From: CALBPI01 sp038521865
GTDB taxonomy: Bacteria; Pseudomonadota; Gammaproteobacteria; Steroidobacterales; Woeseiaceae
Length of the DNA stretch: 64,000 bases
Reading direction: 5' to 3'
NCBI GenBank assembly: GCA_038521865.1
Contig: JBCBKO010000004.1
Location: 62,001 to 126,000, forward strand
Shown: in pieces, positions 17,742-26,229 of the stretch
Layout: each line of letters starts with the position of its first letter
Position numbering within the stretch: position 1 is the first letter of the stretch
Made by a program: the position numbers and the translations under genes
The notes under the pieces: model-generated
Database searches by the model: none
What the model was told of the DNA's origin: nothing
The model's input: only the letters and a program-made list of their open reading frames with translations

Positions 17742-18646
17742 GCTTTTTTCACCAGAAATCCGCTGGCCGGTGCGTGCAGGTTTAGTGCACCTGCGCGCTC
17801 ATCCTGTCGCCGGATTTTGATGCGGTGGTGATCAAGATGCAGTAGCTCGCCTGTCATCTCGTCTTTGCCATAGTCGTCGGCAAACACTGCGACCTGATCG
17901 CCTTTCACAACAGCGAATGGGTTGTCGGCGACAGAGCCATCATCATCCGGCTGGGTGTCGGCGGCGATATTTATGGCCACGTCCGCTACGATATCCTCCC
18001 GTCGACCATGACCAATCTCCGTCACCCGAGCTGACCATTCGGCAATTTTCGGAAACGGAGCGAGTAGGGACTCAGCGCTCGGCACATTGTTCCTCACCAT
18101 CCAGACCGGGAACCATCCGAGTACATCGGTGTAGCCTGGCGCTTGTCCATCCAGATAAGGCGTTTCGCCAAAAGCAGATTCGAGGATGGCAAGCTGCGCC
18201 TGTAGCTGGAAGCGTGCAGCAGGCAACGACTCGGCGAGCTTGTTGAAGTCCATAAAATTGAAAAAATTCTTTCGATCCTCGATCACTGCGTCTGGAACCT
18301 GCGGGTTTTCTCCCATCGATAGCGCCGCGCCGGGTTCAAAGAATGCCTTATCGCTCCAGCGACCGAGTGCGAGTGTCATACCGCGCGGGCCGTTGGGAAA
18401 GAGCGTGGGTGAAGGGACTCGGGCATCAATTTCCTGCGCGATGAGCAGTGAGTCGATGTAGACGTCGGCCCCGCACTGGACAACCGGCGTTTTCCGGTAA
18501 CCTCCCGTCAGTGCCGTTAGGTCGGGTTTGGGCATGATCATCGGGATCTGTACCGAACCCCAATGAATGTCCTTTAGTCCGAACACCAGACGAATCTTCT
18601 CGGCGAAAGGTGACGGATCATGATGATGCAGGATAAAGTCAGGCAC
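17738..18646 (-). CDS. glutathione S-transferase family protein
   Basis: 302 residues from a GTG at 18646, chosen because GGGGGAG lies about eight bases upstream and the protein then begins directly with the thioredoxin-like domain (PDFILHHHDPSPFAEKIR). An upstream start would add 27 unlikely residues. A helical GST C-terminal domain follows (about 100-215) and then a non-GST extension of about 80 residues (VADNPFAVVKGDQVAVFADDYG), unlike standard GSTs, which are 200-240 residues. The active-site position near SPF holds Ser. Possibly a glutathione-dependent isomerase or lyase in the adjacent CoA pathway; that is inference. Confidence 0.75.
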   Translation of the reverse strand: MPDFILHHHDPSPFAEKIRLVFGLKDIHWGSVQIPMIMPKPDLTALTGGYRKTPVVQCGADVYIDSLLIAQEIDARVPSPTLFPNGPRGMTLALGRWSDKAFFEPGAALSMGENPQVPDAVIEDRKNFFNFMDFNKLAESLPAARFQLQAQLAILESAFGETPYLDGQAPGYTDVLGWFPVWMVRNNVPSAESLLAPFPKIAEWSARVTEIGHGRREDIVADVAINIAADTQPDDDGSVADNPFAVVKGDQVAVFADDYGKDEMTGELLHLDHHRIKIRRQDERAGALNLHAPASGFLVKKA

Positions 18647-18686
18647 GATTTCGCTCCCCCAAAACCGGTGATGTGATTTGGCCGAG

Positions 18687-19895
18687 ATGACACTGACCGA
18701 CGCTATCGAATTGATCAAGCCAGGCATGACGGTATTCGTTCATGGTAGCGCGACTGAGCCGCGGGCGCTGGTGGACGCGTTGCATGAATCCTCGGAACGA
18801 CTTCGCGACGTTCACATCATCACGAGTTTTATCCCCGGTATTAACACGGTGGATATCGCTGGACTTGCAGAAGGGCAACGGTATACCAGCTTTATGGCGA
18901 GTGCGGTAAAGCCGGATGCGCCTGGGTCGCGCGAGGCGCTGCGCTTACCTTATTCGGCGTTGAGCGATTACCTTACGAACCTGCCGCAGTTGGATCTTGC
19001 GTTTATTCATGGGCGAGTAATTGGGGGTGGCCGTGTCAGCACAGGGCTGACGGGCGAGTTGCTTCGTGCGGCGGTTGCGCGCACTGAACGCTATTGTCTT
19101 TTGGATAACCAGTCTTTGTCATTGCCAGCTGACGGTTGCGAGCTGCGCGAGCCTGACTACCACTGTGCGCTAGAACAACCCCTGATCGAGTATCTTCCCG
19201 GTGGCCGTGCCGATGATGTGAGTTTGCAGATCGCACAGCATGTTGCAGATTTGATTCCCGATGGCGCGACACTGCAGGCGGGCCTCGGTGTCATTCCGAG
19301 TGAGGTCTTCGCGCTGCTAAAGGACCGCAAGAACCTTCGGATCATGAGCGGTATGGTCAGTGATGCATTAGTGCCTTTAGCGGAATCGGGCGCGCTCGAT
19401 CCGAGTCATGAACAGATTTTCGGGATGGCACTCGGCAGTCAATCGCTTTATGCCTGGCTGGACGGGCGTAGTGGGTTCCGGGTTGCCGACTGTAGCGAGA
19501 CACATAATCGCGATGTGCTTCGATCGATCGATGGTTTTCACGCCGTGAACAGTGCGTTAGAGGTCGCACTGGACGGCAGCATCAACTCCGAACAGCTCGG
19601 CAGCAGGATTGTCAGCGGCCCAGGTGGACTTCCCGACTACGCGTTCGGCGGCACGCACAGTGCTGACGGCGCAAGCGTAATCGCCCTGCCGGCTTCCAAC
19701 CGCAAGCGTGGAATCTCACGAATCGTGAAGCGCCTGGCAAACCACAATTCGCCTACGTTGCAACCTGGCAACGTCACCCATGTCGTGACTGAGTATGGCG
19801 TGGCCGACCTGCGAACGCCGGATCCTTTAGAGCGTGCAACACGACTGATCGCGATCGCAGACCCGGAGCACCGAGCGATGCTCCAAGGTGCTTAG
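18687..19895 (+). CDS. acetyl-CoA hydrolase/CoA-transferase family protein
   Basis: 402 residues from the ATG at 18687; a TTG at 18678 is an alternative. It has the family's two-domain layout, with a glycine-rich CoA-binding turn (TLQAGLGVIPSEV) and the C-terminal signature VVTEYGVADLRTPDPLERA. The family swaps CoA between short-chain acids (for example acetate and 4-hydroxybutyrate). The gene is divergent from the GST-MaoC pair, leaving only 40 bp between start codons, so the promoters must overlap coding sequence or each other. Its 3' end overlaps the TetR gene by 4 bp. Acyl specificity is unknown. Confidence 0.85.
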   Translation: MTLTDAIELIKPGMTVFVHGSATEPRALVDALHESSERLRDVHIITSFIPGINTVDIAGLAEGQRYTSFMASAVKPDAPGSREALRLPYSALSDYLTNLPQLDLAFIHGRVIGGGRVSTGLTGELLRAAVARTERYCLLDNQSLSLPADGCELREPDYHCALEQPLIEYLPGGRADDVSLQIAQHVADLIPDGATLQAGLGVIPSEVFALLKDRKNLRIMSGMVSDALVPLAESGALDPSHEQIFGMALGSQSLYAWLDGRSGFRVADCSETHNRDVLRSIDGFHAVNSALEVALDGSINSEQLGSRIVSGPGGLPDYAFGGTHSADGASVIALPASNRKRGISRIVKRLANHNSPTLQPGNVTHVVTEYGVADLRTPDPLERATRLIAIADPEHRAMLQGA

Positions 19896-20530
19896 CCGTT
19901 CAGAAGGTCCCGAACGCACTGCTCCAAATACACAAGCAGGCGATCCACATGCTTGGGTGAGTGGTGCGTCATGTAACTCACGGCCATGCCGTCCATGACG
20001 TACTCGCAAAGATCCAGAGCGAGGTCGAAAGCATCCTGTTTGCCGTCCCATTCCGGGAACAGTCGCTTGGCGAGTTGATACCACTCAACCGCGAATTCTT
20101 TTTGTACCGGGTGCAGGATTTCACGCAACTCAGCGTCAGTGCGCGCCGCGACCGACAGCTCAAAGAACGCCACATACATCGGATGCTGAACATGTCGCCA
20201 AAAGGCTTCGACCGCCATTTTCACGCGATCCTCGTTTTGCGGGATTTCGTGAATAGCACGCTGAAACGCCGACAAACGCTTGCCATGGAGGTGTTCGATC
20301 GCAGCTTTGACGATATCCATCTTTGATGGAAAGTGGTGAAGCATCGCACCTCGCGAGAGCCCCGCCTCTGCGGCGATATGAGTTGTTGTGGTGTTGGCGT
20401 AGCCGCGGCTGACAAACGCCTGAATTGCCGCCTCTACGATCTGGCTTCTAGTCGACGCGCTTTTTTGCGCCTGCCAGCTGTCCGGATTCTGGCCGGAATT
20501 GCGCGTTGAACGCGCCATATTGCTCGCCAT
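19892..20530 (-). CDS. TetR/AcrR family transcriptional regulator
   Basis: 212 residues from the ATG at 20530, preceded by AGGGA; an upstream open stretch of over 100 codons has no plausible start context and is ignored. The N-terminal helix-turn-helix (IVEAAIQAF ... TTTHIAAEAGLSRGAMLHHFPSK) is typical of TetR proteins and is followed by an all-helical ligand domain. It is the only TetR-type gene in the window. It diverges from the SDR-SDR-Rieske operon with a 132-bp gap that contains a degenerate copy of the palindrome found before three other catabolic operons. It is therefore the candidate repressor of that regulon; this is inference. Confidence 0.92.
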   Translation of the reverse strand: MASNMARSTRNSGQNPDSWQAQKSASTRSQIVEAAIQAFVSRGYANTTTTHIAAEAGLSRGAMLHHFPSKMDIVKAAIEHLHGKRLSAFQRAIHEIPQNEDRVKMAVEAFWRHVQHPMYVAFFELSVAARTDAELREILHPVQKEFAVEWYQLAKRLFPEWDGKQDAFDLALDLCEYVMDGMAVSYMTHHSPKHVDRLLVYLEQCVRDLLNG

Positions 20531-20583
20531 GTTTGTCCCTGAATAGATTGATCTTCGCGCATTCATGGTCGCGTTTTGTCGAA

Positions 20584-20601
20584 AAAAAGTCAAAGCAGAT
20601 T
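20584..20601 (+). promoter_or_regulatory. degenerate copy of the AAACAGTC palindrome (possible TetR operator)
   Basis: AAAAAGTCAAAGCAGATT matches the perfect palindrome at 24154 in 13 of 18 positions. It lies between the divergent tetR and SDR genes. It ends 61 bases before the SDR start codon, within the 58-67 base range seen at the other three sites, and TAACAT follows at 20624. The A-rich composition raises the chance of a random match. Confidence 0.3.
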
Positions 20602-20662
20602 GAAACCGGATGAGCTGACTGGTTAACATGCCCGCCTGCATGGAAACCGGGGGGTAAGGCGC

Positions 20663-21412
20663 ATGGGGCGTTGTGAAGGAAAGGTAGTCATCGTTACAGG
20701 TGCGGCATCCGGGCTCGGAAGGGCCGACGCCGAACATCTGGCGCGCGAAGGCGCCAAGGTTGTGTTGACCGATATCGACGACACGGCAGGTCAGGCGCTG
20801 GCCGACAGTATTGTGGCGGCAGGCAACGAAGCGATTTACATGAACCACGATGTTCGCGATGAACAACGTTGGGCCGAAGTCATCGCCGAAACGGAGTCGA
20901 AATTTGGGCGGCTCGATGGGCTTGTCAACAACGCGGGCGTTGTCGTGATCGCGATGCCGCAGGACACAACGCTCGATCAGTTCCGATTTGTAAACGCGGT
21001 AATGTCCGAAGGCGTGTTCCTCGGCTGCAAAGCGGCACTGCCGCTTATGGAGAAAAGCGGAGGCGGGTCCATCGTCAATATGTCCTCAGTGGCATCGCAC
21101 CTCGGTTATCCGGTCTTCTTTGCCTATTCGGCTGCGAAAGGTGCGGTGCGCGCGATGACCAAGAGTCTCGCGGTGACATGCCAAATGATGAAGATGAACA
21201 TTCGTTGCAACTCGGTACACGCGGGCGCTATCGACACACCGATGATTAAGACGGCAAACGATGCGCTCGGCATCGAGCCGGATCCGGAAGATCCGGTCGG
21301 CATCGGCGAGCCTGCGGATGTTGCCAACATGATCGTCTACCTGATCTCGGATGAGTCGCGATTTGTCAATGGCGCGGAACTTGTCATCGATAACGCATTG
21401 ACCGTTCAGTAA
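20663..21412 (+). CDS. SDR family oxidoreductase (hydroxysteroid-dehydrogenase-like)
   Basis: 249 residues; ATG preceded by GGGGGG. Complete classical SDR set: TGAASGLG cofactor loop, acidic residue after beta-2 (LTDID, suggesting NAD), NNAG, catalytic Ser in NMSSV and YSAAK. Sequence flavour resembles 3-alpha/20-beta-hydroxysteroid dehydrogenases, but SDR substrate prediction from sequence is weak. First gene of an SDR-SDR-Rieske operon (11-bp and 2-bp gaps), divergent from the TetR gene and probably under its control. It likely oxidises an alcohol produced in the pathway served by the Rieske oxygenase. Confidence 0.9.
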   Translation: MGRCEGKVVIVTGAASGLGRADAEHLAREGAKVVLTDIDDTAGQALADSIVAAGNEAIYMNHDVRDEQRWAEVIAETESKFGRLDGLVNNAGVVVIAMPQDTTLDQFRFVNAVMSEGVFLGCKAALPLMEKSGGGSIVNMSSVASHLGYPVFFAYSAAKGAVRAMTKSLAVTCQMMKMNIRCNSVHAGAIDTPMIKTANDALGIEPDPEDPVGIGEPADVANMIVYLISDESRFVNGAELVIDNALTVQ

Positions 21413-21422
21413 GGAGTAGACC

Positions 21423-22184
21423 GTGGATCTTGGACTTCGCGACAAGCGCGCCATCATCACTGGTGCCACTAAGGGAATCGGTCGTCAGATTCTCGAAATT
21501 TTGATTGCCGAAGGGTGCAACGTCGCTACCTGTTCGCGCTCTATTGAAGACGTCGAGATGACCAAGGAGAAGGTCTCAACCAGCAAGGCAAAGGTCTATG
21601 GTGATGTGTGCGACGTTCGCGATAAAGATGAGTACGCTGCCTGGATCGACAAGATGGTCGAGGAAATGGACGGCGTAGATATCTTCATCCCCAACGTCTC
21701 CGCCGGCGGTGGTATGGATTCGGAGAAGAACTGGTGGAAGAACTTCGAAGCCGATGTGCTCGGTACCGTTCGTGGTGTCGAAGCGGTGGTCCCGCATATG
21801 AAAGAAGGCGGTGGCGGCGCGATCACGATGATTGGCACCACAGCGTCGCTGGAAATGTTCGCAGGTCCGCAGGCCTACAACGCCATGAAGGGCGCCCTCT
21901 ATACCTACTCAAGCCAGCTTGCGCAGTTTCACGGGGCAGATGGTATTCGATGCAATATTGTGTCACCGGGTCCGATCGAGTTTCCTGGCGGCAGCTGGGA
22001 CATGATTCGCGACACCATTCCGAAGTTCTATGAAAAGACACTGCGCGATCACCCGACCGGGAGGCTGGGTAAGCCGCAGGAAGTCGCGAAGTGTGTGGTG
22101 TTCATCTCAAGCCCCGCAGCCAGCTGGGTGAACGGTGCGAACCTCGTAATCGACGGCGGGTTTACCAAGCGCGTCCAGTTCTAA
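21423..22184 (+). CDS. SDR family oxidoreductase
   Basis: 253 residues with an ATG-like GTG start 11 bp after the previous SDR and AAGGAG upstream. Motifs: TGATKGIG, catalytic Ser in GTTAS, and YNAMK. The usual NNAG is replaced by PNVSAG, a variation seen in some SDR subfamilies. The acid after beta-2 is replaced by SRS (TCSRS), which favours NADP over NAD and contrasts with the first SDR in the operon. The Rieske oxygenase gene starts two bases after its stop, so the two are translationally coupled. Confidence 0.9.
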   Translation: MDLGLRDKRAIITGATKGIGRQILEILIAEGCNVATCSRSIEDVEMTKEKVSTSKAKVYGDVCDVRDKDEYAAWIDKMVEEMDGVDIFIPNVSAGGGMDSEKNWWKNFEADVLGTVRGVEAVVPHMKEGGGGAITMIGTTASLEMFAGPQAYNAMKGALYTYSSQLAQFHGADGIRCNIVSPGPIEFPGGSWDMIRDTIPKFYEKTLRDHPTGRLGKPQEVAKCVVFISSPAASWVNGANLVIDGGFTKRVQF

Positions 22185-22186
22185 CC

Positions 22187-23494
22187 GTGGCGAAACGCAG
22201 CTACAAACAGGTTGAGCGCGTGGCCGAGCCGGTCCCCGGTGGGACGCCGGTTGAGCATTCTCCTGCGCCAGAAGATCTCGGCTACGAAAGCATCCCGAAG
22301 TCGCGCTATACCAGCACCGACTACATGGAGCGCGAGTGGACACACATGTGGAGCAAGGTGTGGCTGTTGGCTGGTCTGGAACAAGATCTGACCGAACCCG
22401 GTGACTTTATTTCTACCACTATAGGTCGTGAGTCGGTCATTGTTGTCAAGCAGGACGACGGCGAAGTCCGCGCATTCTTCAACGTTTGCATGCATCGCGG
22501 TAACCGGCTGACAGATGAGGGCATCGATAACACGGAGACGTTCAAGTGTTCCTACCACGGTTGGGAATACGGACTGGACGGTCAGTTCATCAACATTCCG
22601 GATGCCGAGTTGTTCCCGCAGGGCAAGCCGTGCGCCGGACTGGTTGAGCTTCCCTGTGCCGTCTGGAATTCGCTCGTGTTTTTCTCGCTCGACAAGGATG
22701 TGATGCCTTTTGAAGAGTACATGGGCCCGTTGCTTGGTCACTTCGAACCTTATCGGTTCCATCGGATGTACGTGACACGTGATGTCACCATGGAGTGGGA
22801 TTGCAACTGGAAAGCTTCAGTCGATGCGTTCAACGAGACCTATCACGTTGCCGCGACGCATCCGCAGTTGTTGTGGTACCTGAATGAGATGGATGTACAG
22901 ATCGACTGCTACGATCGTCATTCACGCTATCTGGTGCCATTCGGTATGACCAGTCCACACATCAAGCGGATTCCAGAAATTCCGCCGCCGCTGAAATACA
23001 TGCTGACCGAGGCGGGACTCGACCCGGCATCCTACGAAGGGCCGGTCGACGGCATTCGCAAAACCGTCCAGGAACACATCCGAAAGACGGCGGGCGATGA
23101 AGGTCGGGACTACGCGATGCTGAACGACGATCAGCTCACCGATGACTACAACTATCTGGTGTTCCCGAACCTGACGTTCAACACACACGCGGACCATTTG
23201 ATGTTATTCCGACATAGGCCGCATCCCACAGACCCGAACAAGATGCTGTTCGATACCTGGATGCTTGAGTACATCGTCGACGAAGAAGAGATTCCGGAAC
23301 GTCGACCTCGCCACAAACACTACGCACGCGGCGAAAAGACGCTGGGAATGGTCATCGACCAGGACGGAGGTAATTTGCCGAACGTTCAGGCCGGCATGAA
23401 TTCGGCGGCTTACGAGGGTCTATGGCTCGGCGATCTTGAGGTCCGAATCCGGCATTTCCACAAGACGTTAGACGACTACCTCGGCACCGACTGA
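22187..23494 (+). CDS. Rieske non-heme iron oxygenase, alpha subunit (first of three)
   Basis: 435 residues from the GTG at 22187, two bases after the SDR stop. The Rieske [2Fe-2S] ligands are Cys101/His103 (CMHRGN) and Cys121/His124 (CSYHGW). The mononuclear iron site is in DAFNETYHVAATH with two His, and an acidic third ligand is expected near the C-terminus. It hydroxylates or dihydroxylates a substrate using electrons from a ferredoxin and reductase. No beta subunit is adjacent, so it is probably an alpha-only enzyme. It resembles the enzyme at 32618 more than that at 51253. Substrate unknown. Confidence 0.92.
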   Translation: MAKRSYKQVERVAEPVPGGTPVEHSPAPEDLGYESIPKSRYTSTDYMEREWTHMWSKVWLLAGLEQDLTEPGDFISTTIGRESVIVVKQDDGEVRAFFNVCMHRGNRLTDEGIDNTETFKCSYHGWEYGLDGQFINIPDAELFPQGKPCAGLVELPCAVWNSLVFFSLDKDVMPFEEYMGPLLGHFEPYRFHRMYVTRDVTMEWDCNWKASVDAFNETYHVAATHPQLLWYLNEMDVQIDCYDRHSRYLVPFGMTSPHIKRIPEIPPPLKYMLTEAGLDPASYEGPVDGIRKTVQEHIRKTAGDEGRDYAMLNDDQLTDDYNYLVFPNLTFNTHADHLMLFRHRPHPTDPNKMLFDTWMLEYIVDEEEIPERRPRHKHYARGEKTLGMVIDQDGGNLPNVQAGMNSAAYEGLWLGDLEVRIRHFHKTLDDYLGTD

Positions 23495-23496
23495 GT

Positions 23497-24051
23497 TCAG
23501 TTCAACTCGTCGTCTTTCCAGAACTTGGTGCCTTTGACCGTTGCTTGTAACGCCAGGCCTGTCTCGGTGATCTGGTAGACAGTGACTCCGTCCAAAATCG
23601 CCTCGGCTCCGGCGGCCGCGCCTTTGTCGCTCGCTTTGGCGGCAGCGTCGGCTTGTGCACCGAATGACCAGCCCTTTTCAACGAAATCGCTCATCGTATC
23701 TGCGTCATGGAACACCATGACGATCCGGTAGTCTTTTACGCCAGCTCCTAGCCCGACCCCAACTTCGCCCATTTTCATGTAGGTGTCCGTGCCGGTGCGA
23801 TTGTCTCGAATCACCCCGTAGCCACCACCGAAGCTCGCGAGCAGCAGATTGATGTTGGCGTTGCTGAAAACACCGTAGCCCGGCGATGACGCGATTTCCT
23901 CACGCGAACTCGGCTTTTCTTCATAGAGCTTGCCGATCACTTCCGTGCGCATTTCCTGAACCGTAACTCGGCGTTCGTCGGGTGTACCGCGTGTTGAGGC
24001 GCAACCCGCGAGCAACACAATGAGGGACAGGCCAAGGAGGTAGTGTTTCAT
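23497..24051 (-). CDS. YSC84-type lipoprotein
   Basis: 184 residues from the ATG at 24051 with GGAG upstream; a longer start at 24084 would hide the signal. MKHYLLGLSLIVLLAGC is a lipoprotein signal with Cys17 as lipid site. The mature part is a Ysc84-like domain (SSPGYGVFSNANINLLLASFGGGYGVIRD ... MGEVGVGLGAGVKDYRIVMVF), a widespread envelope domain whose bacterial role is unclear. It is convergent with the Rieske gene (2 bp apart) and shares an intergenic region with the divergent E1alpha operon, but is not obviously part of the pathway. Confidence 0.8.
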   Translation of the reverse strand: MKHYLLGLSLIVLLAGCASTRGTPDERRVTVQEMRTEVIGKLYEEKPSSREEIASSPGYGVFSNANINLLLASFGGGYGVIRDNRTGTDTYMKMGEVGVGLGAGVKDYRIVMVFHDADTMSDFVEKGWSFGAQADAAAKASDKGAAAGAEAILDGVTVYQITETGLALQATVKGTKFWKDDELN

Positions 24052-24153
24052 CGCTTTTCGTCTCCAGCAGAATAGACTGTGCAAGTCGCTAGTGTAGCGC
24101 CAACAAAGCTGATTTCGAACTCAAGCTTCGGTTTTTTCATGGAAAATTCTAAA

Positions 24154-24171
24154 AAACAGTCAAGACTGTTT
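24154..24171 (+). promoter_or_regulatory. perfect 18-bp palindrome, putative TetR-type operator (site 1)
   Basis: AAACAGTC-AA-GACTGTTT is a perfect inverted repeat with a two-base centre. It ends 65 bases before the E1alpha start. A TACACT hexamer at 24192-24197 lies 20 bases after the palindrome, so the right half would cover the -35 region of a sigma-70 promoter, as expected for repression. Nearly the same element occurs at 32143 and 51168. Confidence 0.8.
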
Positions 24172-24236
24172 CTTTTTAGGATCGCAATTTGTACACTCCG
24201 GGTTCAATTAAGCGCACCGGGTCCGGGGGGGTATGT

Positions 24237-25205
24237 ATGGCGCTGACGGAAACACAGTTGCTCGACGCTTATCGCGTGATGAAAACGATCCGCGAATTCG
24301 AGGAACGGCTTCACGTCGAAATCGCTACAGGCGCTATTCCCGGATTCACCCACCTCTACAGTGGCCAGGAAGCGGTCGCTGCCGGCGTGTGCGCGCATCT
24401 CGCCGATGACGACTACATCGTATCTACCCACCGTGGTCATGGACACTGTATCGCCAAAGGCTGCGACGTCATCGGGATGATGAAAGAGATCTACGGGCGT
24501 GCAGATGGTCTTTGCAAAGGCAAGGGCGGTTCGATGCATATCGCTGATTTTGATAAAGGCATGCTGGGTGCAAATGCGATTGTGGGCGGTGGCCCGCCGA
24601 TCGCCACCGGTGCTGCCATCGCGACCAAGCTGGATGGCAAGGGCAAAGTCACGGCATCGTTCAACGGCGACGGCGGTTCTAACCAAGGCACTGTCTTTGA
24701 GGCAATGAACCTTGCTGTTGTGCTTAAGTTGCCCACGATCTTTGTTTACGAAGACAACGGCTACGGCGAGCACACCGGTACTGAGTATTCCGTGGGCAGT
24801 AACGACATCGCTGGTCGTTGCGCCGGTTTTGGGATGCCCGCCGTCAAATGCGATGGCGCTGATTTCTTCGCCGTTTACGAGGCGGCAGGTGAACTGATCG
24901 ATCGTGCGCGACGTGGTGAAGGTCCCGCCGCACTCGAATGCAAGATCACCCGTTTCTACGGTCACTATGAAGGTGACCCGCAGCGCTATCGCGCCAAGGA
25001 CGAAGTAGCGAACTTCCGCGAGACAATGGATTGTCTTAAGAACTTCCGAGCTCGAGTTGCCAAGGATGGCAACGTGGATGTCGGCCAGCTCGACACCATC
25101 GACGAGGAAGTTTTGGCGCTTATTGATCGCGCGGTCAGCGAAGCTCAAAGCGCGCCTGCGCCTGCACTGTCGGATGTATTGACCGACGTCTACATCAACT
25201 ACTGA
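24237..25205 (+). CDS. thiamine-pyrophosphate-dependent 2-oxoacid/acetoin dehydrogenase E1 alpha subunit
   Basis: 322 residues from the ATG at 24237, preceded by a GGGGGGG stretch; a start at 24189 would add 16 non-homologous residues and overlap the promoter. It shows the heterotetrameric E1 alpha pattern: FTHLYSGQEAVAAGV near the N-terminus, RGHGH, KGKGGSMHIAD and the TPP/Mg motif GDGGSNQG ... EDNGYG. AcoA and PDH-E1alpha belong here. With the next two genes it forms an E1alpha-E1beta-E2 complex that oxidatively decarboxylates a 2-oxoacid or cleaves acetoin to acyl-CoA. First gene of the operon controlled by operator site 1. Confidence 0.9.
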   Translation: MALTETQLLDAYRVMKTIREFEERLHVEIATGAIPGFTHLYSGQEAVAAGVCAHLADDDYIVSTHRGHGHCIAKGCDVIGMMKEIYGRADGLCKGKGGSMHIADFDKGMLGANAIVGGGPPIATGAAIATKLDGKGKVTASFNGDGGSNQGTVFEAMNLAVVLKLPTIFVYEDNGYGEHTGTEYSVGSNDIAGRCAGFGMPAVKCDGADFFAVYEAAGELIDRARRGEGPAALECKITRFYGHYEGDPQRYRAKDEVANFRETMDCLKNFRARVAKDGNVDVGQLDTIDEEVLALIDRAVSEAQSAPAPALSDVLTDVYINY

Positions 25206-25215
25206 GGATACGCGT

Positions 25216-26229
25216 ATGCCTGTCATGTCGATGCGCGATGCGCTGAATGAAGTCTTGCATACCGAAATGGCGCGCAACGACAAGGTCATTATTCTCGGCG
25301 AAGATGTTGCAGGGGGTGCTGGTGGTACCGGCGTCGAAGAAGCTGCTGGCGGTATCTTTGGTGTGAGTAGCGGCTTGTACAAGAAGTTCGGTAAGGATCG
25401 AGTCATCGATACGCCGATCAGTGAGTCGGCGATCGTGGGTGCGGCCGCAGGTGCTGCGCTCGCCGGTTATCGCCCGGTCGCCGAGCTGATGTTCGCTGAT
25501 TTCATTGGTGTCTCGATGGATCAGCTTTATAACCAGATCGCGAAGTTTCGCTACATGTTTGGTGGAAAGACGCGCTGCCCGGCCATCATTCGGATGCCAA
25601 CAGGCGCCGGTATGAACATGGGTGCACAACACTCGCAGACTATCTATCCGATTGTGACGAGCGTGCCTGGCCTGAAGTGTGTGATCCCCTCAAACGCAGC
25701 TGATGCCAAAGGGCTACTCACGACCGCGTTGCGCGAGGATGATCCTGTAGTCTTTTTCGAGCACAAAGCGCTGTATCCGCGTAAGTGCGAAGTGCCCGAG
25801 GGTGAATACCTGATTCCGTTTGGCGAAGCCGCGTTGGTTCGCGAGGGTGAAAACGCGACGGTTGTCGCGATCGCCCGAATGGTCAGTTTTGCCGAGAAGG
25901 CGCTCGACAAGTTGGAAGCGGACGGCATCACCTGCGATCTCATCGATCCGCGAACGACATCGCCGCTCGATCTCGATACGATCCTTGAGAGTCTCGAGGA
26001 AACCGGTCGACTCGTCATTGTTGATGAGTCGAATCCACGTTGCAGCATTGCCTCTGACATCGCCGGGATGGTCGCCAGTGAAGCATTCGATTTGCTGCAG
26101 GCACCGGTAAAACTCGTGACGGCGCCACACACGCCTGTGCCATTCGCTCGCGAGCTCGAGCGTGCCTATGTGCCAAGCCCGGACGATATCGAAAAGGCGA
26201 TTCGCGAAGTTCTGGCGTATTCCAAATGA
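25216..26229 (+). CDS. 2-oxoacid/acetoin dehydrogenase E1 beta subunit
   Basis: 337 residues, 10 bp after the alpha subunit. It shows typical E1 beta features: MSMRDALNEVLHTEMARNDKVIILGEDVA, DTPISESAIVGAAAGAALAGYRPVAELMFADF, and the C-terminal half HTPVPFARELE. It supplies the pyrimidine-side residues of the shared TPP site (Glu in SESAI) and docks on E2. The stop overlaps the E2 start by 4 bp (ATGA). AcoB and PdhB cannot be told apart by eye. Confidence 0.92.
   Translation: MPVMSMRDALNEVLHTEMARNDKVIILGEDVAGGAGGTGVEEAAGGIFGVSSGLYKKFGKDRVIDTPISESAIVGAAAGAALAGYRPVAELMFADFIGVSMDQLYNQIAKFRYMFGGKTRCPAIIRMPTGAGMNMGAQHSQTIYPIVTSVPGLKCVIPSNAADAKGLLTTALREDDPVVFFEHKALYPRKCEVPEGEYLIPFGEAALVREGENATVVAIARMVSFAEKALDKLEADGITCDLIDPRTTSPLDLDTILESLEETGRLVIVDESNPRCSIASDIAGMVASEAFDLLQAPVKLVTAPHTPVPFARELERAYVPSPDDIEKAIREVLAYSK

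Noticed and set aside
24204..25406. 400-codon frame antisense to E1alpha/E1beta
   Set aside because: Lies opposite two certain genes and has no domain pattern.
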